Source of the DNA: Acidimicrobiaceae bacterium
GTDB lineage: Bacteria; Actinomycetota; Acidimicrobiia; Acidimicrobiales; RAAP-2
NCBI GenBank assembly: GCA_027449885.1
Contig: DAIDKS010000047.1
Span: forward strand, 88,341-152,340
Direction: 5' to 3'
Length of the DNA: 64,000 nt
A program made the position numbers and the translations under genes. Shown piece after piece: positions 26,405-35,477 of the stretch. The first letter of the stretch is position 1. Every line of letters begins with the position of its first letter. The notes below the pieces were generated by a model. That model did no database searches. It was not told the DNA's origin and worked only from the letters and a program-made list of their open reading frames with translations.

Positions 26405-27804
26405 CCCTGCAGTCCTTCGAGCGTGACGCCCTGGCGACGCTGCTCGAGTACGCCCGCATTCCGGCCCTCTCGCCCGGCTTCGATCCCGACTGGGCGGCGA
26501 ACGGCCACCTGGACCACGCCGCCGAACTCATCGCCAGCTGGGCGCGCGAGCGCCACATCTCGGGAGCCGTCGTCGAGATCCACCGGCTGGAGGGGCGAAC
26601 GCCCGTCATCACCGTCACCGTGCCACCGACCGACCCCACCGACGAGGCGACCGTCGTTCTCTACGGCCACCTGGACAAGCAGCCACCCCTCGGCGACTGG
26701 TCCGAGGGACTAGCGCCGTTCGAACCGGTGCGCCGCGGAGATCGGATCTACGCGCGCGGCGTGGCCGACGACGGCTACAGCGCGTTCTCGGCCCTCCTCG
26801 CCCTCGAGGCCCTCGACGGCGCCGGTCGCGGTCGGCCGCGCTGCGTCGTCCTGATCGAGGCGAGCGAGGAGAGCGGCAGTGAGGACCTCGACGCCTACCT
26901 CGACTACCTGGCTCCTCAGCTAGGCGAGGTCGCCCTCCTGATCTGCCTCGATTCCGGAGCGCTCACCTACGACCGGCTGTGGGTGACGACCTCGCTGCGC
27001 GGCCTCGTCAATCTCGAGGTCACCGTTCGCGTCCTCGAGCGACCCATGCACAGCGGATCGGCGAGCGGCGTCGTGCCCTCGTCGTTCCGCGTGCTGCGCC
27101 AACTCCTCGACCGGCTCGAGGACCCCCTCACCGGGCGCGTCCGCGTGGAGGCGCTGCACTCGACGATCCCCGAGGAGTTCGTACACGCGGCGTCGGACAT
27201 CGCCGCCGAGTTCGGCGACGTCGTGGGCGAGGAGATGCCCTCGGTCGCGGGTCTGCGCCTCATGGGCGCCGACGCCGCCGATCGCATCCTCGCCCGGACC
27301 TGGCGTCCGGCGCTCTCCACGATCGGCATCGGAGGAGTGCCGGCCCCCTCGGACGCCGGCAACGTCCTGCGCACCCACACGACTGCCGTCCTCTCGCTGC
27401 GACTGCCCCCGAACGTCGATCCCGCGATCGCCAGCGCGGAGCTGCGAACCTCGCTGACGACGGACGTGCCGGAGGGGGCGCAGGTCGAGGTGCGCGAACT
27501 GAACACCGCCGAGGGATGGGTGCGCCCGACGACCGTGCCGTGGCTCGCTCGCGCGATCGAGGACGCGAGTCGCGAGTTCTTCGGACGCGAACCGGGACTC
27601 ACCGGCGAGGGCGGTTCGATCCCCTTCCTCGCCTCCCTCGCTCGCCGCTACCCCGGGGTGCAGTTCGTCGCGACCGGCGTGCTCGGACCGGAGTCCAACG
27701 CCCACGGCATCGACGAGATGCTCGATCTGCCGACCGCCGTCGCCGTGACGAACGTCGTCACGACGCTGCTCGGTGCCTTCACCCAGCGACAGGAGAACTC
27801 GTGA
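26392..27804 (+). CDS. M20-family metallopeptidase (dipeptidase-like)
   Basis: A zinc peptidase of 470 residues. The first metal site is YGHLDKQPP and the bridging/catalytic Asp lies in ARGVADDGYS. The general base is in EASEESGSEDL, with later ligands in CLDSGAL and near the C-terminal SNAHGIDE. The dimerisation (lid) domain covers about residues 200-350. Family members cleave dipeptides or N-acyl amino acids. Start ATG 26392 was preferred to the longer frame from 26161, which lies inside the glycosylase. It overlaps the next gene as GTGA. Confidence 0.9.
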   Translation: MALVTLQSFERDALATLLEYARIPALSPGFDPDWAANGHLDHAAELIASWARERHISGAVVEIHRLEGRTPVITVTVPPTDPTDEATVVLYGHLDKQPPLGDWSEGLAPFEPVRRGDRIYARGVADDGYSAFSALLALEALDGAGRGRPRCVVLIEASEESGSEDLDAYLDYLAPQLGEVALLICLDSGALTYDRLWVTTSLRGLVNLEVTVRVLERPMHSGSASGVVPSSFRVLRQLLDRLEDPLTGRVRVEALHSTIPEEFVHAASDIAAEFGDVVGEEMPSVAGLRLMGADAADRILARTWRPALSTIGIGGVPAPSDAGNVLRTHTTAVLSLRLPPNVDPAIASAELRTSLTTDVPEGAQVEVRELNTAEGWVRPTTVPWLARAIEDASREFFGREPGLTGEGGSIPFLASLARRYPGVQFVATGVLGPESNAHGIDEMLDLPTAVAVTNVVTTLLGAFTQRQENS

Positions 27805-28403
27805 GCCAGCCCGTTGACCTCTGGGTCGATCCCGTGTGCCCGTGGGCCTGGATGACCTCGCGGTGGCTGTACGAGGCCGCCGCGGTGCGGGACCTCGACG
27901 TCCGCGTCCACGTCATGAGCCTCGCGGTCCTCAACGAGGGCCGCGACCTCTCGCCCGACTACACCGCCCTCCTCGCGCGAGCGTGGGGACCGGTGCGGGT
28001 GCTCATCGCCGCCGCCCAGCGATACGGCGACGCCGTGATCGCCCCCCTCTACACGGCCATGGGCGAGCGCTACCACGTCGGTGGGGACCAGGATCTCGAT
28101 CGCGTCATCCGTGACGCCCTCACCGCGTGCGCGCTCGACGGCGACCTCGCCGGCGCCGCGACCGACACCTCTTGGGACGACGCCCTGCGCGCGAGCCACC
28201 ACGCCGGCATGGACGCCGTGGGCGAGGACGTCGGCACGCCGGTGATCCACGTCGGCGACGTCGCCTTCTTCGGACCGGTGGTCACGCCCGCGCCGAAGGG
28301 CGAGGACGCGGGCCGGCTCTTCGACGGCGTCCTCGCGGTCGCGAGCACGCCGGGTTTCTTCGAGATCAAGCGAACGCGGACCCGGGGGCCGGACTTCTCC
28401 TAG
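27801..28403 (+). CDS. Mycothiol-dependent nitroreductase Rv2466c-like thioredoxin-fold protein
   Basis: A 200-residue DsbA/HCCA-isomerase-fold protein closely resembling mycobacterial Rv2466c: WVDPVCPWAW, HVMSLAVLNEGRD, HHAGMDAVGEDVGTP and FFEIKRTRT. Rv2466c uses a CPWC pair and mycothiol to reduce substrates. Here the second Cys is Ala (CPWA), leaving one active Cys (residue 13), so a monothiol mechanism is expected. AGGAG precedes the GTG start, which overlaps the M20 stop. It ends on the base directly before the opposing acyl-CoA dehydrogenase stop. mshC at 13262 supports mycothiol use. Confidence 0.87.
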   Translation: MSQPVDLWVDPVCPWAWMTSRWLYEAAAVRDLDVRVHVMSLAVLNEGRDLSPDYTALLARAWGPVRVLIAAAQRYGDAVIAPLYTAMGERYHVGGDQDLDRVIRDALTACALDGDLAGAATDTSWDDALRASHHAGMDAVGEDVGTPVIHVGDVAFFGPVVTPAPKGEDAGRLFDGVLAVASTPGFFEIKRTRTRGPDFS

Positions 28404-29597
28404 TCAACCCCTCGGGACGTCCTTCCAGGCCACGTCCTTGTCCACACGCGGCTCGCCCGGAAGGCCGAGGACGCGCTCGGCGATGATGTTGCGCATCACC
28501 TCGCTCGTCCCCCCCTCGATGGAGTTAGCCCTCATCCGCAAGAACGCCTTCCGGGGATCGCCCCCCGTCATCGCCGACTCGGTCGGACGGACGCGGGGGA
28601 ATCGCGTCGGGTACAGCATCCCGTCGGCACCCATGAGGTCGACGCAGAGTGCGCTCGTGCGCTGGTTCTCCTCGGCGAAGGCGAGTTTCGCCGCCGAGCC
28701 CTCCGGCCCCGGAGTCCCGGCCCGCCGCAGGTCGCTCGCCCGCCAGTTGCTGAGGCGGGCCACCTCGTTGCGGACCCACGACTCGAGCAGCTCGGTGCGG
28801 CGCGCCCGGGCGTGCGCGTCGTCCCGTTCGGCCCACCCTCGCCGCCACAGGCGCAGGGCCTCGCCGATGAGCCCCGAGTCGCGGGGGGGCACGGTGCCCC
28901 CGATCGAGACCCGCTCGTTCATGAGGGTCGTGATCGACACGCCCCATCCGTCGCCGACGCCCCCGAGGCGGTGATCGTCGGGCACGACGACGTCATCGAA
29001 GAAGCACTCGTTGAACTCGGCCTCCCCCGTAATCTGGTAGAGGGGGCGCACGTCGACGCCCGGGGCGTGCATGTCGACGATGAACGCGGTGATCCCCCGG
29101 TGCTTGACCACGTCCGGGTCGGTCCGCGCGATGAGCAGCCCGAACGACGCCACGTGAGCCAGGGTCGTCCACACCTTCTGCCCCGAGACGCGCCAGAGAT
29201 CCCCGTCACGCTCGGCGCGCGTCGCGAGGCTCGCCACGTCGGACCCCGCCCCGGGCTCCGAGAAGAGCTGACACCAGATCTCCTCGCCCGTAAAGAGGGG
29301 TCGGAGGTACCGGGTCTTCTGCTCCGACGACCCGTGGACCACGAGCGTGGGCGCCACCATCCCGTAGCCGATCACGTTGCGGGTGGCCGCCGACGGCGCC
29401 CCCGCGTGCATCAGACGCCGCAGGACGTGCTGCTGATCGGCGGGAGAGCCGCCGAGTCCGCCCTCGCCCCGCGGGAAGTGCACCCACGCGAGTCCTCGGT
29501 CGAACTGGGCGCCGAGGAACTCGACCGCTCCGACGCTCGCGGGAGGGACGTCGGCCAGCAGCTCGTCGACCAGGGCGTCCAGTTCACTCGTCTCCAC
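28404..29597 (-). CDS. Acyl-CoA dehydrogenase
   Basis: A FAD-dependent acyl-CoA dehydrogenase of 397 residues. The FAD/substrate region reads LFSEPGAGSDVASL and VSGQKVWTT, and the C-terminal helix bundle has NSIEGGTSEVMRNIIAERVLGLP. A typical catalytic Glu position could lie in the SIEGGTSE segment. These enzymes introduce the first double bond in beta-oxidation or branched-chain/sterol breakdown; the substrate is unknown. The start is GTG with GGAGGAGGAG in front. It converges on the Rv2466c-like gene with no spacer. Confidence 0.92.
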   Translation of the reverse strand: METSELDALVDELLADVPPASVGAVEFLGAQFDRGLAWVHFPRGEGGLGGSPADQQHVLRRLMHAGAPSAATRNVIGYGMVAPTLVVHGSSEQKTRYLRPLFTGEEIWCQLFSEPGAGSDVASLATRAERDGDLWRVSGQKVWTTLAHVASFGLLIARTDPDVVKHRGITAFIVDMHAPGVDVRPLYQITGEAEFNECFFDDVVVPDDHRLGGVGDGWGVSITTLMNERVSIGGTVPPRDSGLIGEALRLWRRGWAERDDAHARARRTELLESWVRNEVARLSNWRASDLRRAGTPGPEGSAAKLAFAEENQRTSALCVDLMGADGMLYPTRFPRVRPTESAMTGGDPRKAFLRMRANSIEGGTSEVMRNIIAERVLGLPGEPRVDKDVAWKDVPRG

Positions 29598-29655
29598 GGC
29601 ACTCCTCCTCCGGCTCTCGGCGCCATCCTACGCAGCACCCCTCCCGACTCCCGGC

Positions 29656-29661
29656 TAGACA
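29656..29661 (+). promoter_or_regulatory. -10 hexamer of a leaderless promoter
   Basis: TAGACA lies six bases before the ATG at 29668 with no ribosome-binding site between. Confidence 0.4.
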
Positions 29662-29667
29662 GGGACG

Positions 29668-30393
29668 ATGGCTCGCCGCATCCTCGCCACCTCCGGGGGC
29701 TTCGTGCCCGGTCCCGTCCAGCAGTCCGTCCGTCCGGGCGCCATGCTCATCGACGCGCTCGCCCGGACGGGGGCGACCCGCCCACGGGTCACCTTCGTCC
29801 TGACGGCGAGTGGTGACGACCGAACGTACGCCACGCTCCTCTACGACGCCTTCGGCGCCGTCGGGTGCGACGTGCGCGAGCTCCGCCTCTTCCCCCAGCC
29901 GAGCGCTCGTCCCGTCGACGCCCTCGTGGGCAGCGATCTCGTCTGGGTGGGGGGAGGCTCGGTCGCCAACCTCCTCGCCCTCTGGCGGCTCCACGGGGTC
30001 GACGACGCCCTACTCGCCGCCTACGAGGAGGGGACGATCCTCGCCGGCGTCTCCGCCGGCTCGATCTGCTGGCACGTCGGCGGGACGACCGACTCCTTCG
30101 GTCCCGAGCTGCGCGCCGTGACCGACGGGCTCGCCCTCGTCCCCTTCGGCAACGGCGTCCACTACGACTCCGAGGCCCAGCGCCGACCCCTGTTGCACGA
30201 CCTCGTCGCGACGGGAGTCCTGCCCACCTCCTACGCGACCGACGACCACGTCGGGCTCTGGTACCACGACGAGGCGCCCGTCGAGGTCGTCGCCGACCAG
30301 GAGGGCCCTCCCGAGGGTCCGGCGGCCTATCTCGTGGAGGCCCGCGGTGGTGTGGCGCGCGAGACGCGCCTGCCCGTGGGGCCGATCAGGTAG
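29668..30393 (+). CDS. Peptidase S51 (PepE/cyanophycinase-like)
   Basis: A serine peptidase of the S51 family, 241 residues. The nucleophile elbow is GVSAGSICW with Ser129, and the preceding WVGGGSVANLL is the typical glycine-rich loop. S51 members cleave Asp-X dipeptides or cyanophycin. The strictly conserved cyanophycinase features cannot be confirmed by eye. The final eight bases overlap the opposing trpG gene. Confidence 0.87.
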   Translation: MARRILATSGGFVPGPVQQSVRPGAMLIDALARTGATRPRVTFVLTASGDDRTYATLLYDAFGAVGCDVRELRLFPQPSARPVDALVGSDLVWVGGGSVANLLALWRLHGVDDALLAAYEEGTILAGVSAGSICWHVGGTTDSFGPELRAVTDGLALVPFGNGVHYDSEAQRRPLLHDLVATGVLPTSYATDDHVGLWYHDEAPVEVVADQEGPPEGPAAYLVEARGGVARETRLPVGPIR

Positions 30394-31051
30394 CCCGCGC
30401 GACCGCGGGGAGCTGCTCGCGCAGGGCCCGCGCCTTCTCGTTCAGTCCCCGCGCCCGATCGAGAGCGTCGGAGGAGCCGCACGCCACGAGCCAGTTCGCG
30501 AGGATGACGTAGCCGTCCTGGGTGAGGACGGACTCGGGGTGGAACTGCACCCCTTCGAGGGGCAGATCGCGGTGCCGGACACCCATGACCACGTCCTGGG
30601 ACCACGCCGTCGCCACGAGCACGTCGGGCAGGGTGGCGGGGTCGATGGCGAGAGAGTGGTAGCGGGCGGCGGCGAAGGGCTGGGCCACCCCGACGAAGAC
30701 CCCTCGGCCGTCGTGGCGGACGAGTGTCGCCTGGCCGTGCACCAACCGGGGGGCGCGCGCCACCGTCGCCCCGAAGACGTCGCCGAGGGCCTGGTGGCCG
30801 AGGCACACACCGAGCATCGGCGTGTGCGTCGCGGCGCAGTGGTCGATCACCTTCGCGACCCGTCCCGCGTCGCGCGGATGACCCGGACCGGGCGAGATCA
30901 GGACTCCGGAGCGACCGGCGAGGTGCCCGTCCTCGACGACGTCGTGGCGAACCACGTCCACCTCCGCGCCGAGCTCGCAGAGGTACTGGTAGAGGTTGTA
31001 GACGAAGGAGTCGTAGTTGTCGACGAGCAGGACGGAAGGCGCCGGCGGCAT
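30386..31051 (-). CDS. trpG: Anthranilate/aminodeoxychorismate synthase glutaminase subunit
   Basis: A class I glutamine amidotransferase of 221 residues supplying ammonia for anthranilate (or aminodeoxychorismate) synthesis. It begins VLLVDNYDSFVYNLYQYL, has the oxyanion loop ISPGPGHPRDAG, the nucleophile in LGVCLGHQALG and the His/Glu pair in VQFHPESVL. TrpG and PabA are hard to separate, and one protein often serves both. Start ATG 31051 was used; the upstream open frame is a shadow of trpE. It is divergent from trpE across only 39 bp. Confidence 0.93.
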   Translation of the reverse strand: MPPAPSVLLVDNYDSFVYNLYQYLCELGAEVDVVRHDVVEDGHLAGRSGVLISPGPGHPRDAGRVAKVIDHCAATHTPMLGVCLGHQALGDVFGATVARAPRLVHGQATLVRHDGRGVFVGVAQPFAAARYHSLAIDPATLPDVLVATAWSQDVVMGVRHRDLPLEGVQFHPESVLTQDGYVILANWLVACGSSDALDRARGLNEKARALREQLPAVARAT

Positions 31052-31057
31052 GCGGCT

Positions 31058-31063
31058 ATCGTA
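31058..31063 (-). promoter_or_regulatory. -10 hexamer of a leaderless trpG promoter
   Basis: On the minus strand TACGAT is followed by six bases and the trpG ATG. It lies inside the 39-bp gap shared with the divergent trpE start. Confidence 0.45.
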
Positions 31064-31090
31064 CGGGTCCGTGAACGGGCCGCTGGGGCG

Positions 31091-32584
31091 ATGATCGACC
31101 GCGCCGCGTTCGACGACCTGGTCGCCCGAGGCTTCACGGCCATCCCGCTGGCCCGTACCCTCCAGCTGGACCGCGACACCCCGGTCTCCCTCGTGCAGCG
31201 ATTCTCGCCCTCGCGAGCCGTCTTCCTGCTCGAGAGCGCGAGTTCCGGCGAGACGACGGGCCGCTACTCCTTCGTCGGGCTCGACACCCTCTGGCGGCTC
31301 CACACGGCCGACGGCCACGTGGTCGTGGAGGGTGCGGATCCACCCCCGGTGGTCGATCAGCCGCTCGCGGCACTGCGCTCCCTGCTCGGCCGCTGGCGCC
31401 CGTATTGCCCGTCCGACCTTCCCGACCTCTTCGGGGGGGCCGTGGGCTACGTCGCCTACGACTACGTACGGCGGCTGGAGCGGCTGGAGCGCACCGACCC
31501 GCCGGAGTGGCCGGACGTCGACTTCACCTTCCCCGGCGCCGTCCTCGTGATCGACCACCGTCGGTACACGACGACGGCCGTCGCCGTCGCCCTCGTCGAC
31601 GACGACGCCGGGGCCGCCTACGAGGACGCTCTCGCCCGGGTGGACTCCGTCGTCGCCACCCTCCTGGCCCCGCCCCCACCGGTCGACCCCCACGTCGAGG
31701 CCCTCGTCGCCACCGCGCCGGACGCCCGGTCCGGGATCGACATCCGCTCTCGCGCCGCCGCCCTCTCCAACTTCACGCGCGAGGAGTACGTGGACGTCGT
31801 GGAGCGTGCCCAGGAGCACATCCTCGCCGGGGACATCTTCCAGGTCGTCGTCAGCCAGCAGTTCCGTCGTCCGACCTCGGTCGACCCCCTGACCCTCTAT
31901 CGCGTTCTGCGCGCCCTCAATCCCTCGCCGTACATGTACCTGCTGCGCGCGGGCGACACGACCATCGTGGGCGCGTCGCCCGAGATGCTCGTGCGGGTCC
32001 ACCACGGCGAGGTCTCCACTCGCCCCATCGCCGGAACCCGACCCCGCGGGCTCACCGACGAGGCCGACGCCGAGTTGGAGACCGAGATCCTGGCCGACGA
32101 GAAGGAGCTGGCCGAGCACGTCATGCTCGTCGACCTCGGACGCAACGACGTCGGTCGCGTCGCCGAGCCGGGCACCGTACGCGTGGCCTCCCTCGCGCAC
32201 GTCGAGCGCTACTCCCACCTCATGCACCTCGTCTCCGACGTGCGCGGCACCCTACGCTCGGGCCTCGACGCCTTCGACGCCTTCGACGCTCTCTTCCCCG
32301 CCGGGACCCTCACCGGCGCCCCGAAGGTGCGCGCCATGGAGATCATCGACGAGTACGAGCCCACGCGCCGCGGCGCCTACGGAGGGGCTCTCGGCTACTT
32401 CGCCCTGGGCGGCGGGGCCGACTTCGCCATCACGATCCGCACCCTCTCCCTCCGTGACGGGGTCGCGACCGTGAACGCCGGGGGCGGCATCGTGGCGCAC
32501 AGCCGTCCCGAGGCCGAGTACCAGGAGTGCATCAACAAGGCGTCGGCCCCCCTGCTGGCGCTCGCCATCGCGGATCCCGACTGA
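31091..32584 (+). CDS. trpE: Anthranilate synthase component I
   Basis: A chorismate-using enzyme of 497 residues that makes anthranilate with TrpG. The N-terminal regulatory part has the tryptophan-binding FLLESASS (LLES) motif, favouring TrpE over PabB. The catalytic part has [41 protein letters not shown] and the C-terminal AYGGALGYF and VNAGGGIV. Start ATG 31091 was chosen; upstream in-frame codons lack a start. It is divergent from trpG, so the two subunits are not in one transcript. Feedback inhibition by tryptophan is likely. Confidence 0.94.
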   Translation: MIDRAAFDDLVARGFTAIPLARTLQLDRDTPVSLVQRFSPSRAVFLLESASSGETTGRYSFVGLDTLWRLHTADGHVVVEGADPPPVVDQPLAALRSLLGRWRPYCPSDLPDLFGGAVGYVAYDYVRRLERLERTDPPEWPDVDFTFPGAVLVIDHRRYTTTAVAVALVDDDAGAAYEDALARVDSVVATLLAPPPPVDPHVEALVATAPDARSGIDIRSRAAALSNFTREEYVDVVERAQEHILAGDIFQVVVSQQFRRPTSVDPLTLYRVLRALNPSPYMYLLRAGDTTIVGASPEMLVRVHHGEVSTRPIAGTRPRGLTDEADAELETEILADEKELAEHVMLVDLGRNDVGRVAEPGTVRVASLAHVERYSHLMHLVSDVRGTLRSGLDAFDAFDALFPAGTLTGAPKVRAMEIIDEYEPTRRGAYGGALGYFALGGGADFAITIRTLSLRDGVATVNAGGGIVAHSRPEAEYQECINKASAPLLALAIADPD

Positions 32585-32636
32585 TCAACGGGCGTCGTAT
32601 CATCGAATCGGGCAGAGGCCGACCCGAGGAGGCGCG

Positions 32637-34274
32637 ATGACGACCGAGTCCTTCGAGCGCTGGCGTCACGACTACGACGCCGTGCGGCTACGCCGGCCCG
32701 ACTTCGCGACGATGTCCGGCATCCCACTGGAACCGGTCTACGGACCCGGCGACGGCGAGTTCCCCGGCGTCTACCCCTACACGCGAGGAATCCACGCCTC
32801 GATGTACCGGACGCGGCTCTGGACCATGCGCATGTTCGCGGGCTTCGGAACGGCCCTCGACACCAACCGACGGTTCCGGGACATCATCGCGGCGGGCGGC
32901 ACCGGACTCTCCACCGCCTTCGACATGCCGACCCTCCTGGGACTCGACTCCGACGACCCGATGGCGCTGGGCGAGGTCGGCCGCTGTGGCGTCGCCATCG
33001 ACACTCTGAGCGACGTGAGAGATCTCTTCGACGGAATCGACCTCGGGTCGATCACCACCTCGATGACGATCAACGCCCCGGCCGCGATCATGCTGGCCCT
33101 CTTCGTGGCCAACGCGGAGTCGACCGGAGTGCCCCGCGCGCGACTCGGTGGCACCCTCCAGAACGACATCCTGAAGGAGTACCAAGCCCAGAAGGAGTTC
33201 GTCTTCCCCCCGCGGCCGTCCATGCGTCTCGTGCGGGACACGATCACCTTCACCGCGGCCGAGATGCCCAGGTGGAACGCCGTCTCGGTCTCCGGGTACC
33301 ACATCCGCGAAGCCGGGTCGACGGCCGTCGAGGAGCTGGCCTTCACCCTCGCGAACGGGTTCGCCTACCTCGAGCTCGGACGTGACGCCGGGCTTCCGGT
33401 CGACGCCGTCGCCCCACGCCTCTCGTTCTTCTTCAACGCCCACATCGACTTCTTCGAGGAGATCGCGAAGTACCGCGCCGCTCGGCGCATCTGGGCTCGC
33501 TGGCTGCGCGGCCACTACGGCGCCACCGACGAGCGCAGTTGGCAGCTGCGCTTCCACACACAGACCGCCGGGGTCTCCCTCACGGCCCAACAGCCCGAGA
33601 ACAACATCGCCCGCACCGCCATCGAGGCCCTGGCGGGCGTGCTCGGAGGCACCCAGTCCCTGCACACGAACTCGATGGACGAGGCCCTGGCCCTCCCGAC
33701 CGAGAAGGCCGCCCGGATCGCCTTGCGCACGCAGCAGATCATCGCCCACGAGACCAACGTCGCTCACGTGGCCGATCCCCTGGGCGGCTCGTACTTCGTC
33801 GAGGAGCTCACCGACGAGGTGGAGCGCCAGGCCGAGGAGATCTTCGCCCAGATCCTCGACATGGGAAGTGGCTCGATGCTCGAGGGGTGCATCGCGGGAG
33901 TCGAGAGCAACTGGTTCCAGCGCCGCATCGCCGAGTCGGCCTACATCCTCGAGCGCTCCTTCAACCGCGGCGAGCGCATCGTCATCGGGGCGAACGGCTT
34001 CACCGAGGGCAACGACGACGCCGACCTGGAGCTGCTCTCGATCACCAACGACGACGAGCGGCGCCAGGTCGAGCGACTCGGCCGCGTTCGCGCCTCGCGC
34101 GACGACGCCGTCGTCCGACGCGCCCTGGACGAGCTCGCCACCCAGGCCGCCGACCCCGAGGTGAACCTCATGCCCGCCCTCATCCACGCCGCCCGCGCCG
34201 AGGTCAGCGTCGGCGAGATGATGAAGACGCTCGCGGGGGTCTTCGGGCGTTACACCGAGGTGCCCGTCCTGTGA
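32637..34274 (+). CDS. icmA: Coenzyme-B12 acyl-CoA mutase large subunit, isobutyryl-CoA mutase type
   Basis: The TIM-barrel subunit of a split B12-dependent acyl-CoA mutase, 545 residues, with no B12 domain of its own. Aligned on His222 of the GYH motif, the residue equal to Tyr89 of methylmalonyl-CoA mutase is Phe67 (RMFAGFG). The residue equal to Arg207 is Gln185 (YQAQKEF). Both spacings (155 and 37) match exactly. Phe and Gln are the isobutyryl-CoA mutase pair; Ala94 argues against 2-hydroxyisobutyryl-CoA mutase. It interconverts isobutyryl- and n-butyryl-CoA. GAGGAGGCGCG precedes the ATG. It overlaps icmB (GTGA). Confidence 0.88.
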   Translation: MTTESFERWRHDYDAVRLRRPDFATMSGIPLEPVYGPGDGEFPGVYPYTRGIHASMYRTRLWTMRMFAGFGTALDTNRRFRDIIAAGGTGLSTAFDMPTLLGLDSDDPMALGEVGRCGVAIDTLSDVRDLFDGIDLGSITTSMTINAPAAIMLALFVANAESTGVPRARLGGTLQNDILKEYQAQKEFVFPPRPSMRLVRDTITFTAAEMPRWNAVSVSGYHIREAGSTAVEELAFTLANGFAYLELGRDAGLPVDAVAPRLSFFFNAHIDFFEEIAKYRAARRIWARWLRGHYGATDERSWQLRFHTQTAGVSLTAQQPENNIARTAIEALAGVLGGTQSLHTNSMDEALALPTEKAARIALRTQQIIAHETNVAHVADPLGGSYFVEELTDEVERQAEEIFAQILDMGSGSMLEGCIAGVESNWFQRRIAESAYILERSFNRGERIVIGANGFTEGNDDADLELLSITNDDERRQVERLGRVRASRDDAVVRRALDELATQAADPEVNLMPALIHAARAEVSVGEMMKTLAGVFGRYTEVPVL

Positions 34275-34666
34275 GCGTGCGCGTCCTCGTCGCGAAGGTC
34301 GGCCTCGACGGTCACGACCGGGGCGTGAAGGTGGTGGCCCGCATCCTGCGCGACGCGGGGATGGAGGTCGTCTACACGGGCCTGTTCCAGACCCCCGAGT
34401 CGGTCGCCACGGCGGCGATCCAGGAGGACGTCGACGTCGTCGGCCTCTCGATGCTCTCGGGGGCTCACCTCACCCTCGCCCCCCTCGTCGTCGCCGCGCT
34501 GCGGGAGCGAGGTAGCGCGATCCCGGTCGTCGTCGGGGGCATCGTCCCTCCGAGTGACGTCACGGCCCTGCGCGAGGCCGGCGTCGCTGACGTCTTCGGA
34601 CCGGGGGCCTCCGCCGAGTCGATCGTCGCCTCGGTCGCTGCCCTGGCCGCCGAGACGCCGCAGTGA
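34271..34666 (+). CDS. icmB: Coenzyme-B12 acyl-CoA mutase small (cobalamin-binding) subunit
   Basis: A 131-residue Rossmann-like B12-binding protein that completes the mutase. The base-off/His-on motif D-x-H-x2-G is LDGHDRG (Asp13, His15, Gly18). Later B12 contacts are GLSMLSGAH and VVVGGIVP. The GTG start overlaps the large-subunit stop, and its own stop overlaps the sigma-factor start. A frame reaching back to 33539 is a shadow. No MeaB-type G-protein chaperone gene is in the window. Confidence 0.93.
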   Translation: MSVRVLVAKVGLDGHDRGVKVVARILRDAGMEVVYTGLFQTPESVATAAIQEDVDVVGLSMLSGAHLTLAPLVVAALRERGSAIPVVVGGIVPPSDVTALREAGVADVFGPGASAESIVASVAALAAETPQ

Positions 34667-35202
34667 GCTCGTCCGCCGCCTCGCGCACCGAGAGATTCCG
34701 GACCCTGGTCGAACCCGAGGTCGGCCTGCTCTACCGCGTCGCCCACGCCCTCGAGCGCAACGCGCCCGACGCGGAGGACCTCGTCCAGGAGACGATGCTG
34801 CGGGCCTACCGCAGCCTCGACACCTTCGACGGCGTCAACGTCCGGGGATGGCTGGTGACGATCCTGCGTAACGCGCAGCGCAACCTGCACCGACGTGCGC
34901 GCCCCGAGGCGGTCGATCCCGAGATCGCCGCCGCTACCGTGGACCCCGTGGATCGGGACCCCGCTCTGCTCGCCGAGCGTTCCGATGTGGAACGCACCGT
35001 CCTCGCCGCGGTCGACGAGCTCGATCCCGTCTACCGCGACACCGTCGCCCTCGTCGACGTCGACGGTCTCACCTACGCCGAGGCCGCGGAGGTCCTGGGC
35101 GTCCCCGTGGGGACGATCATGAGTCGCCTGCACCGCGGGCGACGCCAGATCCGTGACCGGCTGGCGGCCGCCGGACTGCTGGGCCTCTGGGTGGCGACGT
35201 GA
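34663..35202 (+). CDS. ECF sigma factor (SigR/SigH-like)
   Basis: A sigma-70-family factor of 179 residues. Region 2 reads [18 protein letters not shown] and region 4 reads [26 protein letters not shown]. This resembles the SigR/SigH group that answers thiol stress in actinobacteria. Start GTG 34663 overlaps icmB, and its stop overlaps the zinc anti-sigma gene, so all four genes are translationally chained. Co-transcription with a B12 mutase is unusual. Promoters it recognises cannot be deduced here. Confidence 0.93.
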   Translation: MSSSAASRTERFRTLVEPEVGLLYRVAHALERNAPDAEDLVQETMLRAYRSLDTFDGVNVRGWLVTILRNAQRNLHRRARPEAVDPEIAAATVDPVDRDPALLAERSDVERTVLAAVDELDPVYRDTVALVDVDGLTYAEAAEVLGVPVGTIMSRLHRGRRQIRDRLAAAGLLGLWVAT

Positions 35203-35459
35203 CCGACCCCCGACCCGACTGCCAGACGGTCGCCCGCTGGCTCCAGACCTTCCTCGACCGGGAGATCGATGCGCCGCGCGCCGATGAGGTCCGTACTCAT
35301 CTCGACGACTGCCGATGGTGCGGTCTCGAGCGAGACGCCTACCTCGAGATCAAGCGCATCGTCTCGAGTGGACTCGCCGTCCCCGTCGATGAGGCGCGGG
35401 CCATCGATCGGCTGCGCGCCTTCGCCGAGCGTCTCGCGCTCGACGGCGACGGGGCCTAG
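35199..35459 (+). CDS. Zinc-binding anti-sigma factor (RsrA-like)
   Basis: A ZAS-family anti-sigma factor of 86 residues. The ligands Cys8, His34, Cys38 and Cys41 have the same spacing (26, 4, 3) as Cys11/His37/Cys41/Cys44 of RsrA. Such proteins hold their sigma factor until disulfide stress ejects the zinc. It overlaps the sigma gene by four bases. With mshC and an Rv2466c-like protein in the same window, a mycothiol-linked redox switch is a reasonable inference. Confidence 0.9.
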   Translation: MTDPRPDCQTVARWLQTFLDREIDAPRADEVRTHLDDCRWCGLERDAYLEIKRIVSSGLAVPVDEARAIDRLRAFAERLALDGDGA

Positions 35460-35477
35460 GCCCCGGCGACGACGAGC

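Noticed and set aside
32585..32636. A cobalamin riboswitch before the B12 mutase
   Set aside because: Only 52 bp separate trpE from the mutase start, too short for the aptamer. No B12-box-like sequence was seen.
32637..34274. Methylmalonyl-CoA mutase
   Set aside because: The two substrate-defining residues (Tyr and Arg) are replaced by Phe67 and Gln185 at exact alignment positions.
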